Shown piece by piece: positions 41,985 to 52,108 of a stretch of 64,000 nucleotides of DNA. The number at the start of each line of letters is the position of its first letter. Within the stretch, counting starts at the first letter, position 1. Below the pieces are notes generated by a model that saw only the letters and a program-made list of their open reading frames with translations, was not told the DNA's origin and did no database searches. The stretch is from NCBI RefSeq assembly GCF_001598055.1, contig NZ_CP014845.1, forward strand, positions 248,001 through 312,000. Reading direction: 5' to 3'. A program made the translations under genes and the position numbers. This stretch comes from Cupriavidus nantongensis (GTDB lineage Bacteria; Pseudomonadota; Gammaproteobacteria; Burkholderiales; Burkholderiaceae).

Positions 41985-43487
41985 ATGGAGTTGCTGAGTC
42001 ATCTCGCGCTGGGGTTTTCCACCGCGCTGTCGCTGCAGAACCTGGCCTATGCCTTCCTGGGATGCGTGCTGGGCACGCTGATCGGGGTGTTGCCTGGCCT
42101 GGGACCGCTGGCCACCATCGCCATGCTGCTGCCGATCACCTACACGCTGCCGCCGGTGGCGGCGCTGATCATGCTGGCGGGCATTTACTACGGTGCGCAG
42201 TATGGCGGCTCTACCACCGCCATCCTGGTGAACCTGCCCGGTGAGTCGTCGGCGGTAGTGACCACGCTGGACGGCTACCAGATGGCACGGCGCGGCCGCG
42301 CCGGGGTGGCGCTGGCCACCGCCGGGCTGGGCTCGTTCTTTGCCGGCAGCGTGGCCACGCTGATCCTGGCCGCGTTTGCCACGCCGCTGTCGGAGCTGGC
42401 GTTCAAGTTCGGCCCCGCCGAGTATTTCTCGCTGATGGTGCTGGGGCTGATCGGTGCCGTGGTGCTGGCCTCGGGCTCGCTGGTCAAGGCCGTGGCGATG
42501 ATCGTGCTGGGTTTGTTGTTGGGGCTGGTCGGCACCGACGTGAACTCGGGCGCCGCGCGCTTCTCGTTCGACGTGCCGGAGCTGACCGACGGCATCAGCA
42601 TTACCGCGCTGGCGATGGGGCTGTTCGGCTTTGCCGAGATCATCGCCAACCTGGAGCAGAAGGAGCATCGCGAGACCTTCACCGACCGCGTCACCAACCT
42701 GTTCCCGACCCGGGAAGATTTCAGGCGCATGATCCCGGCGGTGCTGCGCGGCACCGCACTGGGTTCGTCGCTGGGCATCCTGCCGGGCGGCGGCGCCTCG
42801 CTGGCTTCGTTCGCGGCGTATTCGCTGGAGAAGAAGACCTCGAAGTTTGCGCACGAATTCGGCAAGGGCGCGATCGAAGGCGTGGCCGGTCCGGAGTCGG
42901 CCAACAACGCCGCGGCGCAGACCTCGTTCATCCCGCTGCTGACGCTCGGCATTCCGCCCAATGCGGTAATGGCGCTGATGGTGGGGGCGATGACCATCCA
43001 CAACATCCAGCCCGGCCCGCAGGTGATGACCAGCAACCCGGCGCTGTTCTGGGGCCTGATCGCGTCGATGTGGATCGGCAACCTGATGCTGGTGGTGCTG
43101 AACCTGCCGCTGATCGGCGTGTGGGTGAAGCTGCTGACGGTGCCTTATCGCTTCCTGTACCCGGCCATCCTGGTGTTCTGCAGCATCGGCGTCTATTCGG
43201 TCAACAACACGGTGTTCGACGTCTTTGCCGCGGCCAGTTGCGGCCTGATCGGCTATGTCTTCCACAAGTTGCGCTGCGAGCCGGCGCCGCTGCTGCTGGG
43301 CTTCGTGCTGGGGCCGATGATGGAAGAGAACTTCCGCCGCACCTTGCTGCTGTCGCGCGGGGATTTCTCGGTGTTCACCACGCGTCCGCTGTCGCTGGGC
43401 CTGCTGGTGGCCGCGGCGGCGCTGGTGGCGGTGGTCGCGCTGCCGTCGATCAAGGCCAAGCGCGAAGAGGCGTTCCAGGAGGAATAA
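41985..43487 (+). CDS. tctA: Tripartite tricarboxylate transporter large permease (TctA)
   Basis: A 500-residue membrane protein with about twelve helices. Typical TctA motifs: GVLPGLGPLATIAMLLPITY, YGAQYGGSTTAILVNLPGES, LGILPGGGASLASFAAYSLE, GVAGPESANNAAAQTSFIPL and LGIPPNAVMALMVGAM. It moves carboxylates (citrate-like) using the ion gradient, with TctB and a periplasmic receptor. It is followed by a strong terminator. Confidence 0.93.
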   Translation: MELLSHLALGFSTALSLQNLAYAFLGCVLGTLIGVLPGLGPLATIAMLLPITYTLPPVAALIMLAGIYYGAQYGGSTTAILVNLPGESSAVVTTLDGYQMARRGRAGVALATAGLGSFFAGSVATLILAAFATPLSELAFKFGPAEYFSLMVLGLIGAVVLASGSLVKAVAMIVLGLLLGLVGTDVNSGAARFSFDVPELTDGISITALAMGLFGFAEIIANLEQKEHRETFTDRVTNLFPTREDFRRMIPAVLRGTALGSSLGILPGGGASLASFAAYSLEKKTSKFAHEFGKGAIEGVAGPESANNAAAQTSFIPLLTLGIPPNAVMALMVGAMTIHNIQPGPQVMTSNPALFWGLIASMWIGNLMLVVLNLPLIGVWVKLLTVPYRFLYPAILVFCSIGVYSVNNTVFDVFAAASCGLIGYVFHKLRCEPAPLLLGFVLGPMMEENFRRTLLLSRGDFSVFTTRPLSLGLLVAAAALVAVVALPSIKAKREEAFQEE

Positions 43488-43533
43488 CGAGGGGGAGCGG
43501 GGGGCAAGGCAGTCTCGCATCAACGAGAACGAC

Positions 43534-43566
43534 GGGCTGTTTCGTCCCTGGCGGACGAAACAGCCC
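43534..43566. terminator. Bidirectional terminator between tctA and phospholipase C
   Basis: GGGCTGTTTCGTCC and GGACGAAACAGCCC form a perfect 14-bp stem around a 5-base loop. It lies between two convergent genes and could end transcription from both sides. Confidence 0.75.
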
Positions 43567-43619
43567 TGGCCTTGCGCGGGCAGTGCGGCTGGCGCCCTGC
43601 GCCGCTTACCGCCAGGCCG

Positions 43620-45824
43620 TCAGATCACGCCCATCGCCGGATCGCTGACGGTATCCTCGCCGGTCTCCATGCGTCCGGCAAAGCGGCGCGAGAATGCCGG
43701 GCTGGCCTCGCAGCTAACGACGAAGTCGTACCAGTTGCCGCTTTCCGCCACCGGCCATTCCAGCGTTTCCACCTTGCCCGCCTTGACCCGCTGCGTCCAC
43801 GGGCCGTCGTCGCGATAGGCCAGCGCCTTGACGGTGAAGGTCACGTCGGCATCGCCGTCGTTATGCAGCTTGACCTGGATCGTCGGCTTCTTGCAGGGGT
43901 TGTAGCAGACCTGTATTTCGGTTGAGGTGGTCGCCGTCTCGTTGAGGTCGCCGGTGAAGGCGCGGTGATAGCCGTTGGGGCCGAGCACCCACAGGTCGTA
44001 CTTGCCGCCGTCGGCGTTGACATCCCACGCGTCGTCCAGCGCCTTGCCGGCCTCGACCACGTAGCGGCGCGGGATGCGGTCCAGGTGCAGCTTGTCGTAG
44101 ACATGGAACACGGCGCCGGCCTGGTGCGCGCTGCCGTTGGCGAACAGCAGGCGCACGGTGCGCGACGCGGCATCGACGCGCGCGCTGGTATGCAGTTCAT
44201 ACGGCAGCTTGCGCGACGGGCGCGAGCCGGTGGCCTGTGCCGGCAGCGCGGGCGACGCTGGCACCGGGATGGCGGGCTGCGTCTGCTGCCAGGCGGTCAG
44301 GCTGGTGGCGTCGGCGCGCGTGGTGCGCCCCGCCAGCACGGGCAGCGTCTCGGTGTTGGGCGTGGCGAAGTTGAAGGCGCTGGTCAGGTCGCCGCAAACG
44401 GCGCGGCGGTAGGCGCTGATCTGCGGCTCCATCACGCCGAAGCGCGCTTCCAGGAAGCGCAGCACCGAGGTATGGTCGAACACCTCGGAGTTGACCCAGC
44501 CGCCGCGGCTCCACGGCGACACCACCCACAGCGGCACGCGCGGGCCCGGCCCGAACGGCTTGCCATCCTGCGGCGGCTGCTTGGGCGTGGCGGGCGGGTA
44601 GTTGAAGTACTCGTAGGCCATCTGCGCATCGTCCAGCGTCGACTTGCCGGCCAGCGTGCCGTCCGGGTTGCGCGACGGCGCCGTCGGCGGCGGGCTGTGG
44701 TCGAAGAAGCCGTCGTTCTCGTCGAAGTTGATCAGCAGCACGGTCTTGCTCCAGACCTCCGGCGATGCCGTCAGCGCATCGAGGATGGCCTGCACGTACC
44801 AGCCACCCTTGGCCGGGCTGGACGGCCCGGGGTGCTCGCTGAACTCGGCCGGCGGGATGATCCACGACACCTCGGGCAGCCGGCCGTTGAGAACGTCGTC
44901 GCGCAGCGACTGCAGGAAGCCGCCGTCGGGCATGGTGTTGCAGAAGCCCTTGGCCAGCGCACTGTACTGGTCGTCGATATCCGGGTTGTAGGGCGGATTG
45001 ACGCCGGTGCCAGCGGTGTTGGACAGCTTGCGTCCCTCCGGCATCTTTTCCATCTCGGCGCGCCAGTGCCGGAAGCTCATCATCTGGTTGCAGCCGTAGT
45101 TGTCCGGCACGTTCTGGTAGACCTTCCAGCTCACGCCCGCGCCTTGCAGGCGGTCGGCGTAGGTCTTCCAGGTCCAGCCCTCGGTGGACGGGCCCACGTC
45201 GGCGCCGGCGTTGAACTCATTGATCATCACCGCGACGTTGTCGCCGGTGGGACCGTTGCTGCCGGTCCAGTAGAACAGGCGGTTGGGGATGGTGCCGGTG
45301 TGCATCGCGCAGTGGTACGCGTCGCACAGCGTGAAGGCGTCGGCCAGCGCGCGCTGGAACGGGATCTCGGCGTTGTCGTAGTAGCCCATCGACAGCGCCT
45401 TCTTGGCCACCGGCCAGCGGTCCATGCGGCCGTGGTCCCAGGCGGCCTGCGCATCGGGCCAGGTATGTGGCGTGCCGCCGGCGCGCTGGGCGTTGCCCTG
45501 CGTTTCATCGAGATGGTAGGGCGTCAGCGTATTGCCGTTGGCATCGGTCTGGTAGAACGCGTTCTTGCCGTTCGGCAGCGGGATCGCAAAGCGGTCGCCG
45601 TAGCCGCGCACGCCCTTGAAGGTGCCGAAGTAGTTGTCGAACGAGCGGTTTTCCAGCATCACCATCACGACGTGCTTGACGTCCTGGATGGTGCCGGTGG
45701 CGTTGTTGGCCTCGATCGCCAGCGCGCGGCGGATGCTGGGCGGAAAGCTGGCCAGCACCGCGGCGGCGGCGCCGGTGCCGAGGCTGGTCTTGAGGAACTG
45801 TCGCTTGGACGGATTGAAGGTCAT
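43620..45824 (-). CDS. plcN: Phosphocholine-specific phospholipase C (non-haemolytic type), Tat-exported
   Basis: A 734-residue enzyme with a twin-arginine-type leader (SKRQFLKTSLGTGAAAAVLA). Catalytic core of the phosphoesterase/acid phosphatase family: VKHVVMVMLENRSFDNYFGT, MHTGTIPNRLFYWTGSNGP, TVLLINFDENDGFFDHSPPP and PRVPLWVVSPWSRGGWVNSE. Two C-terminal DUF756 domains follow (KLPYELHTSARVDAASRTVR and KPTIQVKLHNDGDADVTFTV). It cleaves phosphatidylcholine, releasing phosphocholine. It is convergent with tctA and follows a small lipoprotein gene that may belong to the same unit. Confidence 0.9.
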   Translation of the reverse strand: MTFNPSKRQFLKTSLGTGAAAAVLASFPPSIRRALAIEANNATGTIQDVKHVVMVMLENRSFDNYFGTFKGVRGYGDRFAIPLPNGKNAFYQTDANGNTLTPYHLDETQGNAQRAGGTPHTWPDAQAAWDHGRMDRWPVAKKALSMGYYDNAEIPFQRALADAFTLCDAYHCAMHTGTIPNRLFYWTGSNGPTGDNVAVMINEFNAGADVGPSTEGWTWKTYADRLQGAGVSWKVYQNVPDNYGCNQMMSFRHWRAEMEKMPEGRKLSNTAGTGVNPPYNPDIDDQYSALAKGFCNTMPDGGFLQSLRDDVLNGRLPEVSWIIPPAEFSEHPGPSSPAKGGWYVQAILDALTASPEVWSKTVLLINFDENDGFFDHSPPPTAPSRNPDGTLAGKSTLDDAQMAYEYFNYPPATPKQPPQDGKPFGPGPRVPLWVVSPWSRGGWVNSEVFDHTSVLRFLEARFGVMEPQISAYRRAVCGDLTSAFNFATPNTETLPVLAGRTTRADATSLTAWQQTQPAIPVPASPALPAQATGSRPSRKLPYELHTSARVDAASRTVRLLFANGSAHQAGAVFHVYDKLHLDRIPRRYVVEAGKALDDAWDVNADGGKYDLWVLGPNGYHRAFTGDLNETATTSTEIQVCYNPCKKPTIQVKLHNDGDADVTFTVKALAYRDDGPWTQRVKAGKVETLEWPVAESGNWYDFVVSCEASPAFSRRFAGRMETGEDTVSDPAMGVI

Positions 45825-45870
45825 GGCTTGGGTTGGGTCGTTCTGTCGCTGGATTGGAACGCGGCCCGCA

Positions 45871-46089
45871 TCAGGGGGCGCAACGCGTGCTGCAGTTGCC
45901 AGGCTTGCCAGTGTGGCCGGGCTTGCCGGCCGCGTCCGGCGCGTTGCCGTTGGCGGCGCCGGGCTGCAGCGTGCCGCCTGCCGCGCCGGAGGAGTCGTCG
46001 CCGCCGCAGGCGGCAAGCATCAATGCCAGGGTGAGGGTGCCAGCCGCCAGCCATGGCCGGGCGGAATGCAACAGCAAGGTGGGTCTCAT
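45871..46089 (-). CDS. Small lipoprotein
   Basis: A 72-residue protein with a lipoprotein signal: hydrophobic core LAAGTLTLALMLAAC with lipobox LAAC, then GGDDSSGAAGG and a Gly/Pro/Ala tail ending PGNCSTRCAP. Asp at +4 or so after the Cys does not clearly indicate sorting. It ends 46 bp before the phospholipase C start on the same strand. Function unknown; it might assist the phospholipase at the membrane. Confidence 0.6.
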   Translation of the reverse strand: MRPTLLLHSARPWLAAGTLTLALMLAACGGDDSSGAAGGTLQPGAANGNAPDAAGKPGHTGKPGNCSTRCAP

Positions 46090-46398
46090 TGGTGCAGGGC
46101 CTTTTCTTCTGGTTGAGGGAGAGAACGATGGCCGCGCCCGTTGCGCCGACAGACGGCTGCACGCATCGGACTTCCGCCGCGGCGGAGGACAAGCGCGGGT
46201 CCGGCCGGATGCTGAGGAAATGGCCGTGGCTTGTCGCGACAGCGGGCGATTGTTGACGGATCAAGTGTCAGATGTTTGACAGTGAGCACTTTCGGTACTT
46301 TGCCTTTGTAACCAAAAGTGTCAGCAAACAGGCGTGGCAATTGCAGGCATTGCCGGGTTGCAGCCGTTCATCCGTTCAACCCGATACAGGAGATCGCT
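46090..46398. other. Divergent promoter region of lipoprotein/plcN and katE
   Basis: About 310 bp. A 5-6-5 inverted repeat TGTCAGATGTTTGACA is at 46266-46281 and could be a regulator site. An ACAGGAGA ribosome site for katE is at the right end. No further feature is seen. Confidence 0.4.
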
Positions 46399-48531
46399 AT
46401 GCCCGACACGCCCGACGCCAAGGCCAAGTCCACGTCAAACACCACATCCGCCGCCGGTATCAACGGCGCTCCGGCCGGCTATGGCGATGCCCAGCGCGGC
46501 GCAGGCGGAGAGCTGCACCAGGTTGCCGGCGGCGCGCATGTCCCGCTGACTACCAACCAGGGCGCGCCCATCGCGGACAACCAGAACTCGCTCAAAGCCA
46601 ATCCGCGCGGCCCGACGCTGCTCGAAGATTTCATCCTGCGTGAAAAAATTACACACTTCGACCACGAGCGCATCCCCGAGCGGATCGTCCATGCGCGCGG
46701 CACCGCGGCACACGGCTATTTCGAGCTGACCGATTCGCTGGCGCAATTCACCACCGCCAGCATCCTGACCGAGGTCGGCGTCAAGACGCCGGTGTTTGCG
46801 CGCTTCTCCACCGTGGCCGGCGGCGCGGGTTCGATCGACACGCCGCGCGACGTGCGCGGCTTCGCGGTCAAGTTCTATACCAAGGAAGGCAACTGGGACC
46901 TGGTCGGCAACAACATCCCGGTGTTCTTTATCCAGGACGCGATCAAGTTCCCCGACGTGGTCCACGCGGTCAAGATGGAGCCCGACCGCGCGTTCCCGCA
47001 GGCGGCCACCGCGCACGACACCTTCTGGGACTTTATCTCGCTGACGCCGGAGTCGATGCACATGGTCATGTGGATCATGTCGGACCGCACCATCCCGCGC
47101 TCGCTGCGCATGATCGAAGGCTTCGGCGTGCACAGCTTCCGCCTGCTCGACGAGCAGGGCCGCTCCACCTTCGTCAAGTTCCACTGGCGCCCGAAGCTGG
47201 GGCTGCAGTCGACGGTATGGGACGAGGCCGTCAAGATCGCCGGCGCCGATCCGGACTTCCATCGCCGCGACATGTTCAATGCGATCCAGTCCGGCCACTT
47301 CCCGGAATGGGAACTGGGCGTGCAGCTGTTCACGGAGGGCGATGCCGCGAAGTTCCCGTTCGATCATCTCGATCCGACCAAAATCATCCCGGAAGAGACC
47401 GTGCCGCTGAGGATCATTGGCCGCATGGTGCTGGACCGCTGGCCCGACAACTTCTTTGCCGAAACCGAGCAGGTGGCGTTCTGCCCCGCCAATATCGTGC
47501 GCGGCATCGATTTCTCCAACGATCCGCTGCTGCTGGGCCGCTTGTTCTCCTACCTCGACACGCAACTGCTGCGCCTCGGCGGCCCCAACTTCAACCAGAT
47601 TCCGGTGAACGCGCCCAAGTGCCCGTTCGCCAACCACCAGCGCGACGGCCATATGCAGATGCAGCGGCCCAAGGGACGCGTCGCCTACGAGCCCAACTCC
47701 CTGTCCGACAATTCCCCGCGCGAGGCGCCCGACCTCGGCTTCCGCCACGCGCAGGTGCCCGAGCGGGGCGACAAGGGCCGCATCCGCGCCGAGACCTTCG
47801 CCGACCACTACAGCCAGGCGCGCCTGTTCTACCGCAGCCAGACCCGCGCCGAGCAGGCGCATATCGCCTCGGCGCTGGTGTTCGAGCTGTCGAAGGTCGA
47901 GCACGTGCATGTGCGCGAGCGCATGGTGGCCCACCTGCTCAATATCGACCCGGACCTGGGCCGGCGCGTGGCCGATGGCCTGGCGCTGGACCAGGTCCCG
48001 GAGCCGCTGCCCACCGCCGCGCCGGTGCAGGACCTGCCGCCGTCGCCGGCGCTGCAGATCATCGGCAAGATGAAAGACACGCTGCAGGGGCGCGAGATCG
48101 GCATCCTGGTCGCCGACGGCTCCGACGGCGCCACCGTCGAGGCGATCCGCCAGGCGGCCAGCGCCGCCGCCGCTACGGTGAAGATCGTCGCGCCCAAGGT
48201 CGGCGGGGCGGTGCTGGCGGATGGCACCAAGCTGCCGGCGGATGGGCAGTTGGCCGGGACGCCGTCGGTGATGTTCGATGCGGTGGCCGTGATCCTTGGT
48301 GCCGATGCCGCCACCATGCTGGTACAGGAGAGCGCGGCGCTGGACTTCGTCTGCTTTGCCTATGCGCACCTGAAGGCAATCGCGGTCGATGCCGGCGGCG
48401 AGGTACTGCTCACGCACGCCAACCTGAAGCCGGACAACGGCATCGTGCCGGCCAGCGACCCGGCGCGGTTTATCGCCGCGGCCAAGACGCGGCAATGGGA
48501 TCGGGAGCCGCAGGTGCGGATGCTGGCCTGA
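46399..48531 (+). CDS. katE: Large-subunit monofunctional catalase (KatE/HPII type)
   Basis: A 710-residue heme catalase with the extra C-terminal flavodoxin-like domain of clade 2 enzymes. Core motifs: [20 protein letters not shown] (catalytic His), [20 protein letters not shown] (Asn/heme pocket region), [20 protein letters not shown], and the heme-ligand tyrosine region [20 protein letters not shown]. The C-terminal domain spans about 530-710 ([20 protein letters not shown]). It decomposes hydrogen peroxide to oxygen and water in the cytoplasm. The N-terminal 60 residues are a low-complexity extension typical of HPII. Confidence 0.95.
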   Translation: MPDTPDAKAKSTSNTTSAAGINGAPAGYGDAQRGAGGELHQVAGGAHVPLTTNQGAPIADNQNSLKANPRGPTLLEDFILREKITHFDHERIPERIVHARGTAAHGYFELTDSLAQFTTASILTEVGVKTPVFARFSTVAGGAGSIDTPRDVRGFAVKFYTKEGNWDLVGNNIPVFFIQDAIKFPDVVHAVKMEPDRAFPQAATAHDTFWDFISLTPESMHMVMWIMSDRTIPRSLRMIEGFGVHSFRLLDEQGRSTFVKFHWRPKLGLQSTVWDEAVKIAGADPDFHRRDMFNAIQSGHFPEWELGVQLFTEGDAAKFPFDHLDPTKIIPEETVPLRIIGRMVLDRWPDNFFAETEQVAFCPANIVRGIDFSNDPLLLGRLFSYLDTQLLRLGGPNFNQIPVNAPKCPFANHQRDGHMQMQRPKGRVAYEPNSLSDNSPREAPDLGFRHAQVPERGDKGRIRAETFADHYSQARLFYRSQTRAEQAHIASALVFELSKVEHVHVRERMVAHLLNIDPDLGRRVADGLALDQVPEPLPTAAPVQDLPPSPALQIIGKMKDTLQGREIGILVADGSDGATVEAIRQAASAAAATVKIVAPKVGGAVLADGTKLPADGQLAGTPSVMFDAVAVILGADAATMLVQESAALDFVCFAYAHLKAIAVDAGGEVLLTHANLKPDNGIVPASDPARFIAAAKTRQWDREPQVRMLA

Positions 48532-48664
48532 AGCCTCGTGCTCCGGCGGCCAGGGGCCTCTTACGGGTACGCTCCTTGCACGCGCCCCCACGGCGCCGGC
48601 CCGCTGCCGCGCTGTGGCGGCGGGTCGGCGCTTCCTAGTTGAAGCGCAAGATGAGGAGTGCAAG

Positions 48665-48901
48665 ATGACCACGCGTAACCAGCAGCAAGGCAAGTCCGGA
48701 GATGCCGGCGGCATGCCCAACCCGATCGAACTGCAGCGTGCGCTCAAGGGCGTGGATTACCCGGCCACGCGCGAGCAACTGGTGGACAAGGCTCGCGAGT
48801 CAGGTGCCGATGAGGCCATCACTCGCGCGCTGGAGGAGATTGATGACCGCGAGTATGAAGATCCGGCCAAGGTGTCCGAGGCCGTGGGGCGTCGACATTG
48901 A
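48665..48901 (+). CDS. DUF2795 domain protein
   Basis: A 78-residue protein, MTTRNQQQGKSGDAGGMPNP, then IELQRALKGVDYPATREQLV, DKARESGADEAITRALEEID and DREYEDPAKVSEAVGRRH. The central part matches the DUF2795 fold. Function unknown. GAGGAGTGCAAG precedes the ATG. It lies downstream of katE and could be part of a general stress response. Confidence 0.8.
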   Translation: MTTRNQQQGKSGDAGGMPNPIELQRALKGVDYPATREQLVDKARESGADEAITRALEEIDDREYEDPAKVSEAVGRRH

Positions 48902-49108
48902 GGCGCTGCATTTCTTTCGCGGTAGCGTTGTAAAGCGCGAAGGGGCGGATGTCGATACTGGCGCGTACCTTGGATCACGAGCATTCAGGCCAATTGCCCG
49001 CACCGCGGCTGCGTTCCGGGACGCCCTGCCTTGTGCACACAACGGCAGACTGTGAATACGCAGGGCAGGTTAGAATCCCTTCTCCCTGTTCCTGCGTAGC
49101 TGCTGTCC

Positions 49109-49795
49109 ATGTCCGAAGAAAAGAAGAGCCTGTCCGAAACCATCCGCGCCGCGATCGAGCAGGAGATTCTTTCCGGAAAACTACCCAGCGGCACGCAGCT
49201 GGAAGAGCAGCAGTTGCTGGCGCGTTTCGGCGTGTCGCGCACGCCGGTGCGCGAGGCGCTGATCCAGCTGGAGTCGGCCGGCCTGGTGGACCTGGTGCCG
49301 CGCCAGGGCGCGATCGTTTCTTCGATCACGCTGCGCGAGTACGTGGCGATGAACGAGATCCTGGTTCAGCTGGAGGCGCTGGCGGCCCGGCTGGCGGCGC
49401 GGCGCATCTCCGCGGCGCAGCGCACGTCGCTGCAGCAGGCGTTCGATGCATGCCGCACGGCGGCGGAGCGTGGCGATTCCGATCGCTACCGCGAAGCCAA
49501 CGATGCCTTCCATGACGTCATCTACGCGGCCTGCTGCAACGACATCCTGTCGCGGCAGATCCGCACCATGCGCGCGCGCATGCGCGGCATGCGCGACCTG
49601 CGCTTCGAGAAGCCAGCCCGCATCCTGGCCTCGCTGGCCGAGCATGAGGCGGTGATGGGCGCGATCGTGCGCGGCAACGAGGACGATGCCGCGGCTGCCA
49701 TGGTCCGGCATATCGCCACCGGTGGCGACGTCTATGCGGACATGATCGCGGCCATGCCGGACGACGAGGCCGGCGGCCGCCGCGGCCGCCGCTAG
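49109..49795 (+). CDS. GntR-family regulator, FCD (FadR) subfamily
   Basis: A 228-residue regulator. Winged helix: KSLSETIRAAIEQEILSGKL, PSGTQLEEQQLLARFGVSRT and PVREALIQLESAGLVDLVPR. The C-terminal all-helical FCD domain has NEILVQLEALAARLAARRIS, NDAFHDVIYAACCNDILSRQ and EHEAVMGAIVRGNEDDAAAA, with His ligands typical of metal-dependent FCD domains. It converges on the Bug gene and probably regulates the Bug / CoA-transferase pair and the divergent catabolic operon (52321-54863). Confidence 0.9.
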   Translation: MSEEKKSLSETIRAAIEQEILSGKLPSGTQLEEQQLLARFGVSRTPVREALIQLESAGLVDLVPRQGAIVSSITLREYVAMNEILVQLEALAARLAARRISAAQRTSLQQAFDACRTAAERGDSDRYREANDAFHDVIYAACCNDILSRQIRTMRARMRGMRDLRFEKPARILASLAEHEAVMGAIVRGNEDDAAAAMVRHIATGGDVYADMIAAMPDDEAGGRRGRR

Positions 49796-49818
49796 TCCCG
49801 GCGCTCCGCGCGCGCGGC

Positions 49819-50796
49819 TCAGTCCAGCTTGACGCCGGCCTGCTCGATGCGCGTCACCGCCGACTTGCCGTCGGCTGCGGCCCATTTGCCGAACTCCGCG
49901 GGCGACGCCGAGGTCGACACCTCGCTGCCGTTGCCGGCCAGCTTGGCGCGCAATTGCGGGTCGGCCATCACCTTGGTCGCGGCGGCGAAGAGCTTGTCGC
50001 GGATGCCGTCGGGCAGTCCGGCCGGCCCGAACAGCCCGAACCAGAAAGTAAAGTCAAAGCCCGGCAGGCCCATCTCCGCCAGCGCGGGCAGGCCCGGTGC
50101 CACCGCCGACGGCTTGGGCGTGGTCACGCCGATCATCTTCACCACGCCTTGCGTGCCCAGCGGCAGCACCGACGCCGCGGTGCCGAACGACAATTCCACC
50201 TCGCCCGCGGCCACGGCCTGCAGCGCCGGGGCGCCGCCCTTGTAGGGCACATGGGTCATCCTGGCTCCCGTGGCCTTTTCAAACTGCAGCGCGGCGATAT
50301 GCGGCGAGCCGCCGATGCCGGACGACGAGTAGTTGAACTTGCCCGGCTGCGCGCGTGCCTTGGCCACCAGCGTCTTGACGTCGCCGACGTTCAGGTTCTT
50401 GTTGACGGCCAGGATCAGCGGCGACACCGTCAGCCGCGTCACCGGGGTGAAGTCCGTCGCCTTGTAGCGGGCCTTGTACAACTGCTGGTCGATGCCGTAC
50501 AGCGTGGCGGTGGCCAGTCCCAGTGTGTAGCCGTCCGGCGCGGCCTGCGCCAGCGCCGCGGAGGCGAGCGTGCTGCCGGCGCCGGGCTTGTTGTCCACCA
50601 CCACGGTCTGGCCCAGTTCCCTGGACAGCGCTTCGCCGAACACGCGGGCGACGAAGTCGGCAGCGCCGGCCGGCGTGTAGCCCACCAGCAGCCGGATCGG
50701 CCGGGTCGGATATTCCTGCGCGCCGGCGATGCCCGGCAAGGCCGCCAGGGTGGCGAGGGCTGCGCCGATGGCAACGCGCCCGAGAGCATGGTTCAT
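49819..50796 (-). CDS. Bug-family periplasmic receptor (TctC-like)
   Basis: A 325-residue solute-binding protein with a signal peptide (RVAIGAALATLAALPGIAGA). Motifs: RPIRLLVGYTPAGAADFVAR, VVVDNKPGAGSTLASAALAQ and VPYKGGAPALQAVAAGEVEL. ACAAGGAGACAACC precedes the ATG. It follows the CoA-transferase gene on the same strand, so it probably binds the acid that the CoA-transferase activates. Confidence 0.9.
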   Translation of the reverse strand: MNHALGRVAIGAALATLAALPGIAGAQEYPTRPIRLLVGYTPAGAADFVARVFGEALSRELGQTVVVDNKPGAGSTLASAALAQAAPDGYTLGLATATLYGIDQQLYKARYKATDFTPVTRLTVSPLILAVNKNLNVGDVKTLVAKARAQPGKFNYSSSGIGGSPHIAALQFEKATGARMTHVPYKGGAPALQAVAAGEVELSFGTAASVLPLGTQGVVKMIGVTTPKPSAVAPGLPALAEMGLPGFDFTFWFGLFGPAGLPDGIRDKLFAAATKVMADPQLRAKLAGNGSEVSTSASPAEFGKWAAADGKSAVTRIEQAGVKLD

Positions 50797-50843
50797 GGTT
50801 GTCTCCTTGTTGTAGTCGCTGCCGCCGTGGGGTCGGGCGGTGC

Positions 50844-52079
50844 TCAGGACGCCACGCTGGCTTCGCGCAAGGCGGCGATGCCGGCGTCGTCGTAGCCCAG
50901 TCCGCGCAGGATCTCGTCGGTGTGCTCGCCCGGATCGGGCGCGGCGCGGGCAAAGCGTTCCGGGTGCGGCGCCGCCGACAGGTTGATCGGCGAGCGCAGC
51001 AGCGCAAGCGGCCCCAGCACGGGATGCTCGGCGGGGCGGGTCATGCGCAGGTGGCGCACTTGCGCGTCCTCGAAGGCCTGGCCGATATCGAACACCGGGC
51101 CGCACGGCACGCCGGCCGCATTCAGGCGCGCGGTCAGCTCGGCGGCGGTGAACGCGGCGGTGCACTGGTTGATCGCGGCGTCCAGCCGCCGGCGCTCGGC
51201 GGCACGGCCCGCGGCGGTCTGGAAAGCGGGGTCGTCCAGCAGCCAGCCGGCCTCGACGGTGCGGCAGAAGTTGGCCCACATGCGGTCGGTGCTGGCGGCG
51301 ATATTGACCACGCCGTCGCGGCAGCGGTAGGTGCCCATCGGCACCAGCGTCGGGTGCGCGTTGCCTTGCTGGGTCGGCACTTCGCCGTCCACCGTGTAGC
51401 GGGTGGCCTGGAAATCCAGCTTGTTCAGCATGCCCTCGATCAGCGAGGTATGCACCCATTGCCCGCGGCCGGTGCGCGCGCGGTGCAGCAGCGCCAGCAG
51501 GATGCCCTGGCCCAGGAACATGCCGGCCGTGGTGTCGGAAATGGCGATGCCGACGCGCAGCGGCCCCTGGCCGGGCTCGCCGGTGACGGAGCTCAGCCCC
51601 GACATGCCCTGCACGATCTGGTCGAGACCCGGGCGCTCGCAGTAGGGGCCGTCCTGGCCGAAGCCCGAGATGCTGGCCAGGATCACGCGCGGGTTGATCG
51701 CGCTCAGATCATCGTAGGTCAGCCCCAGGCGTTGCTTGACCACCGAGCGGAAGTTTTCCACCACCACGTCGGAGCGCCGTACCAGTCGCGCCAGCACCTC
51801 CGCGCCCTGCGGGGTCTTCAGGTCCAGGCACAGGCTGCGCTTGTTGCGGTGCAGGTTCTGCTCGTCCGAGCCGCGCCGGCGCCCGGTCACGGAGCCGCGG
51901 TCCTGCGGCGGGGGCGGCTCGACGCGGATCACGTCGGCGCCCCAGTCCGACAGCAGGCGCACGGCGGCGGGACCGGCGCGGGCGATCGACAGGTCCAGCA
52001 CGGTCAGGCCTGACAGCGGCAGGTCGGCGCACGCGGCGCCGGAGGCGCCGGGGTCGATGCCGGGTGGGAAAGAGGTCAT
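50844..52079 (-). CDS. Class III CoA-transferase (CaiB/BaiF family)
   Basis: A 411-residue enzyme: LPLSGLTVLDLSIARAGPAA, WGADVIRVEPPPPQDRGSVT, VVVENFRSVVKQRLGLTYDD and ASISGFGQDGPYCERPGLDQ. It transfers CoA to an organic acid. Upstream, 52080-52320 is an AT-rich divergent promoter with two GTATAC boxes. It forms a unit with the Bug gene and is divergent from quinone oxidoreductase, GST and enoyl-CoA hydratase genes. Confidence 0.88.
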   Translation of the reverse strand: MTSFPPGIDPGASGAACADLPLSGLTVLDLSIARAGPAAVRLLSDWGADVIRVEPPPPQDRGSVTGRRRGSDEQNLHRNKRSLCLDLKTPQGAEVLARLVRRSDVVVENFRSVVKQRLGLTYDDLSAINPRVILASISGFGQDGPYCERPGLDQIVQGMSGLSSVTGEPGQGPLRVGIAISDTTAGMFLGQGILLALLHRARTGRGQWVHTSLIEGMLNKLDFQATRYTVDGEVPTQQGNAHPTLVPMGTYRCRDGVVNIAASTDRMWANFCRTVEAGWLLDDPAFQTAAGRAAERRRLDAAINQCTAAFTAAELTARLNAAGVPCGPVFDIGQAFEDAQVRHLRMTRPAEHPVLGPLALLRSPINLSAAPHPERFARAAPDPGEHTDEILRGLGYDDAGIAALREASVAS

Positions 52080-52108
52080 GGCAATCCTTGGCAAGTGGAT
52101 GGATTTGA

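Noticed and set aside
46435..48747. 770-codon minus-strand frame opposite katE
   Set aside because: Composition typical of an antisense frame; catalase on the other strand explains the conservation.
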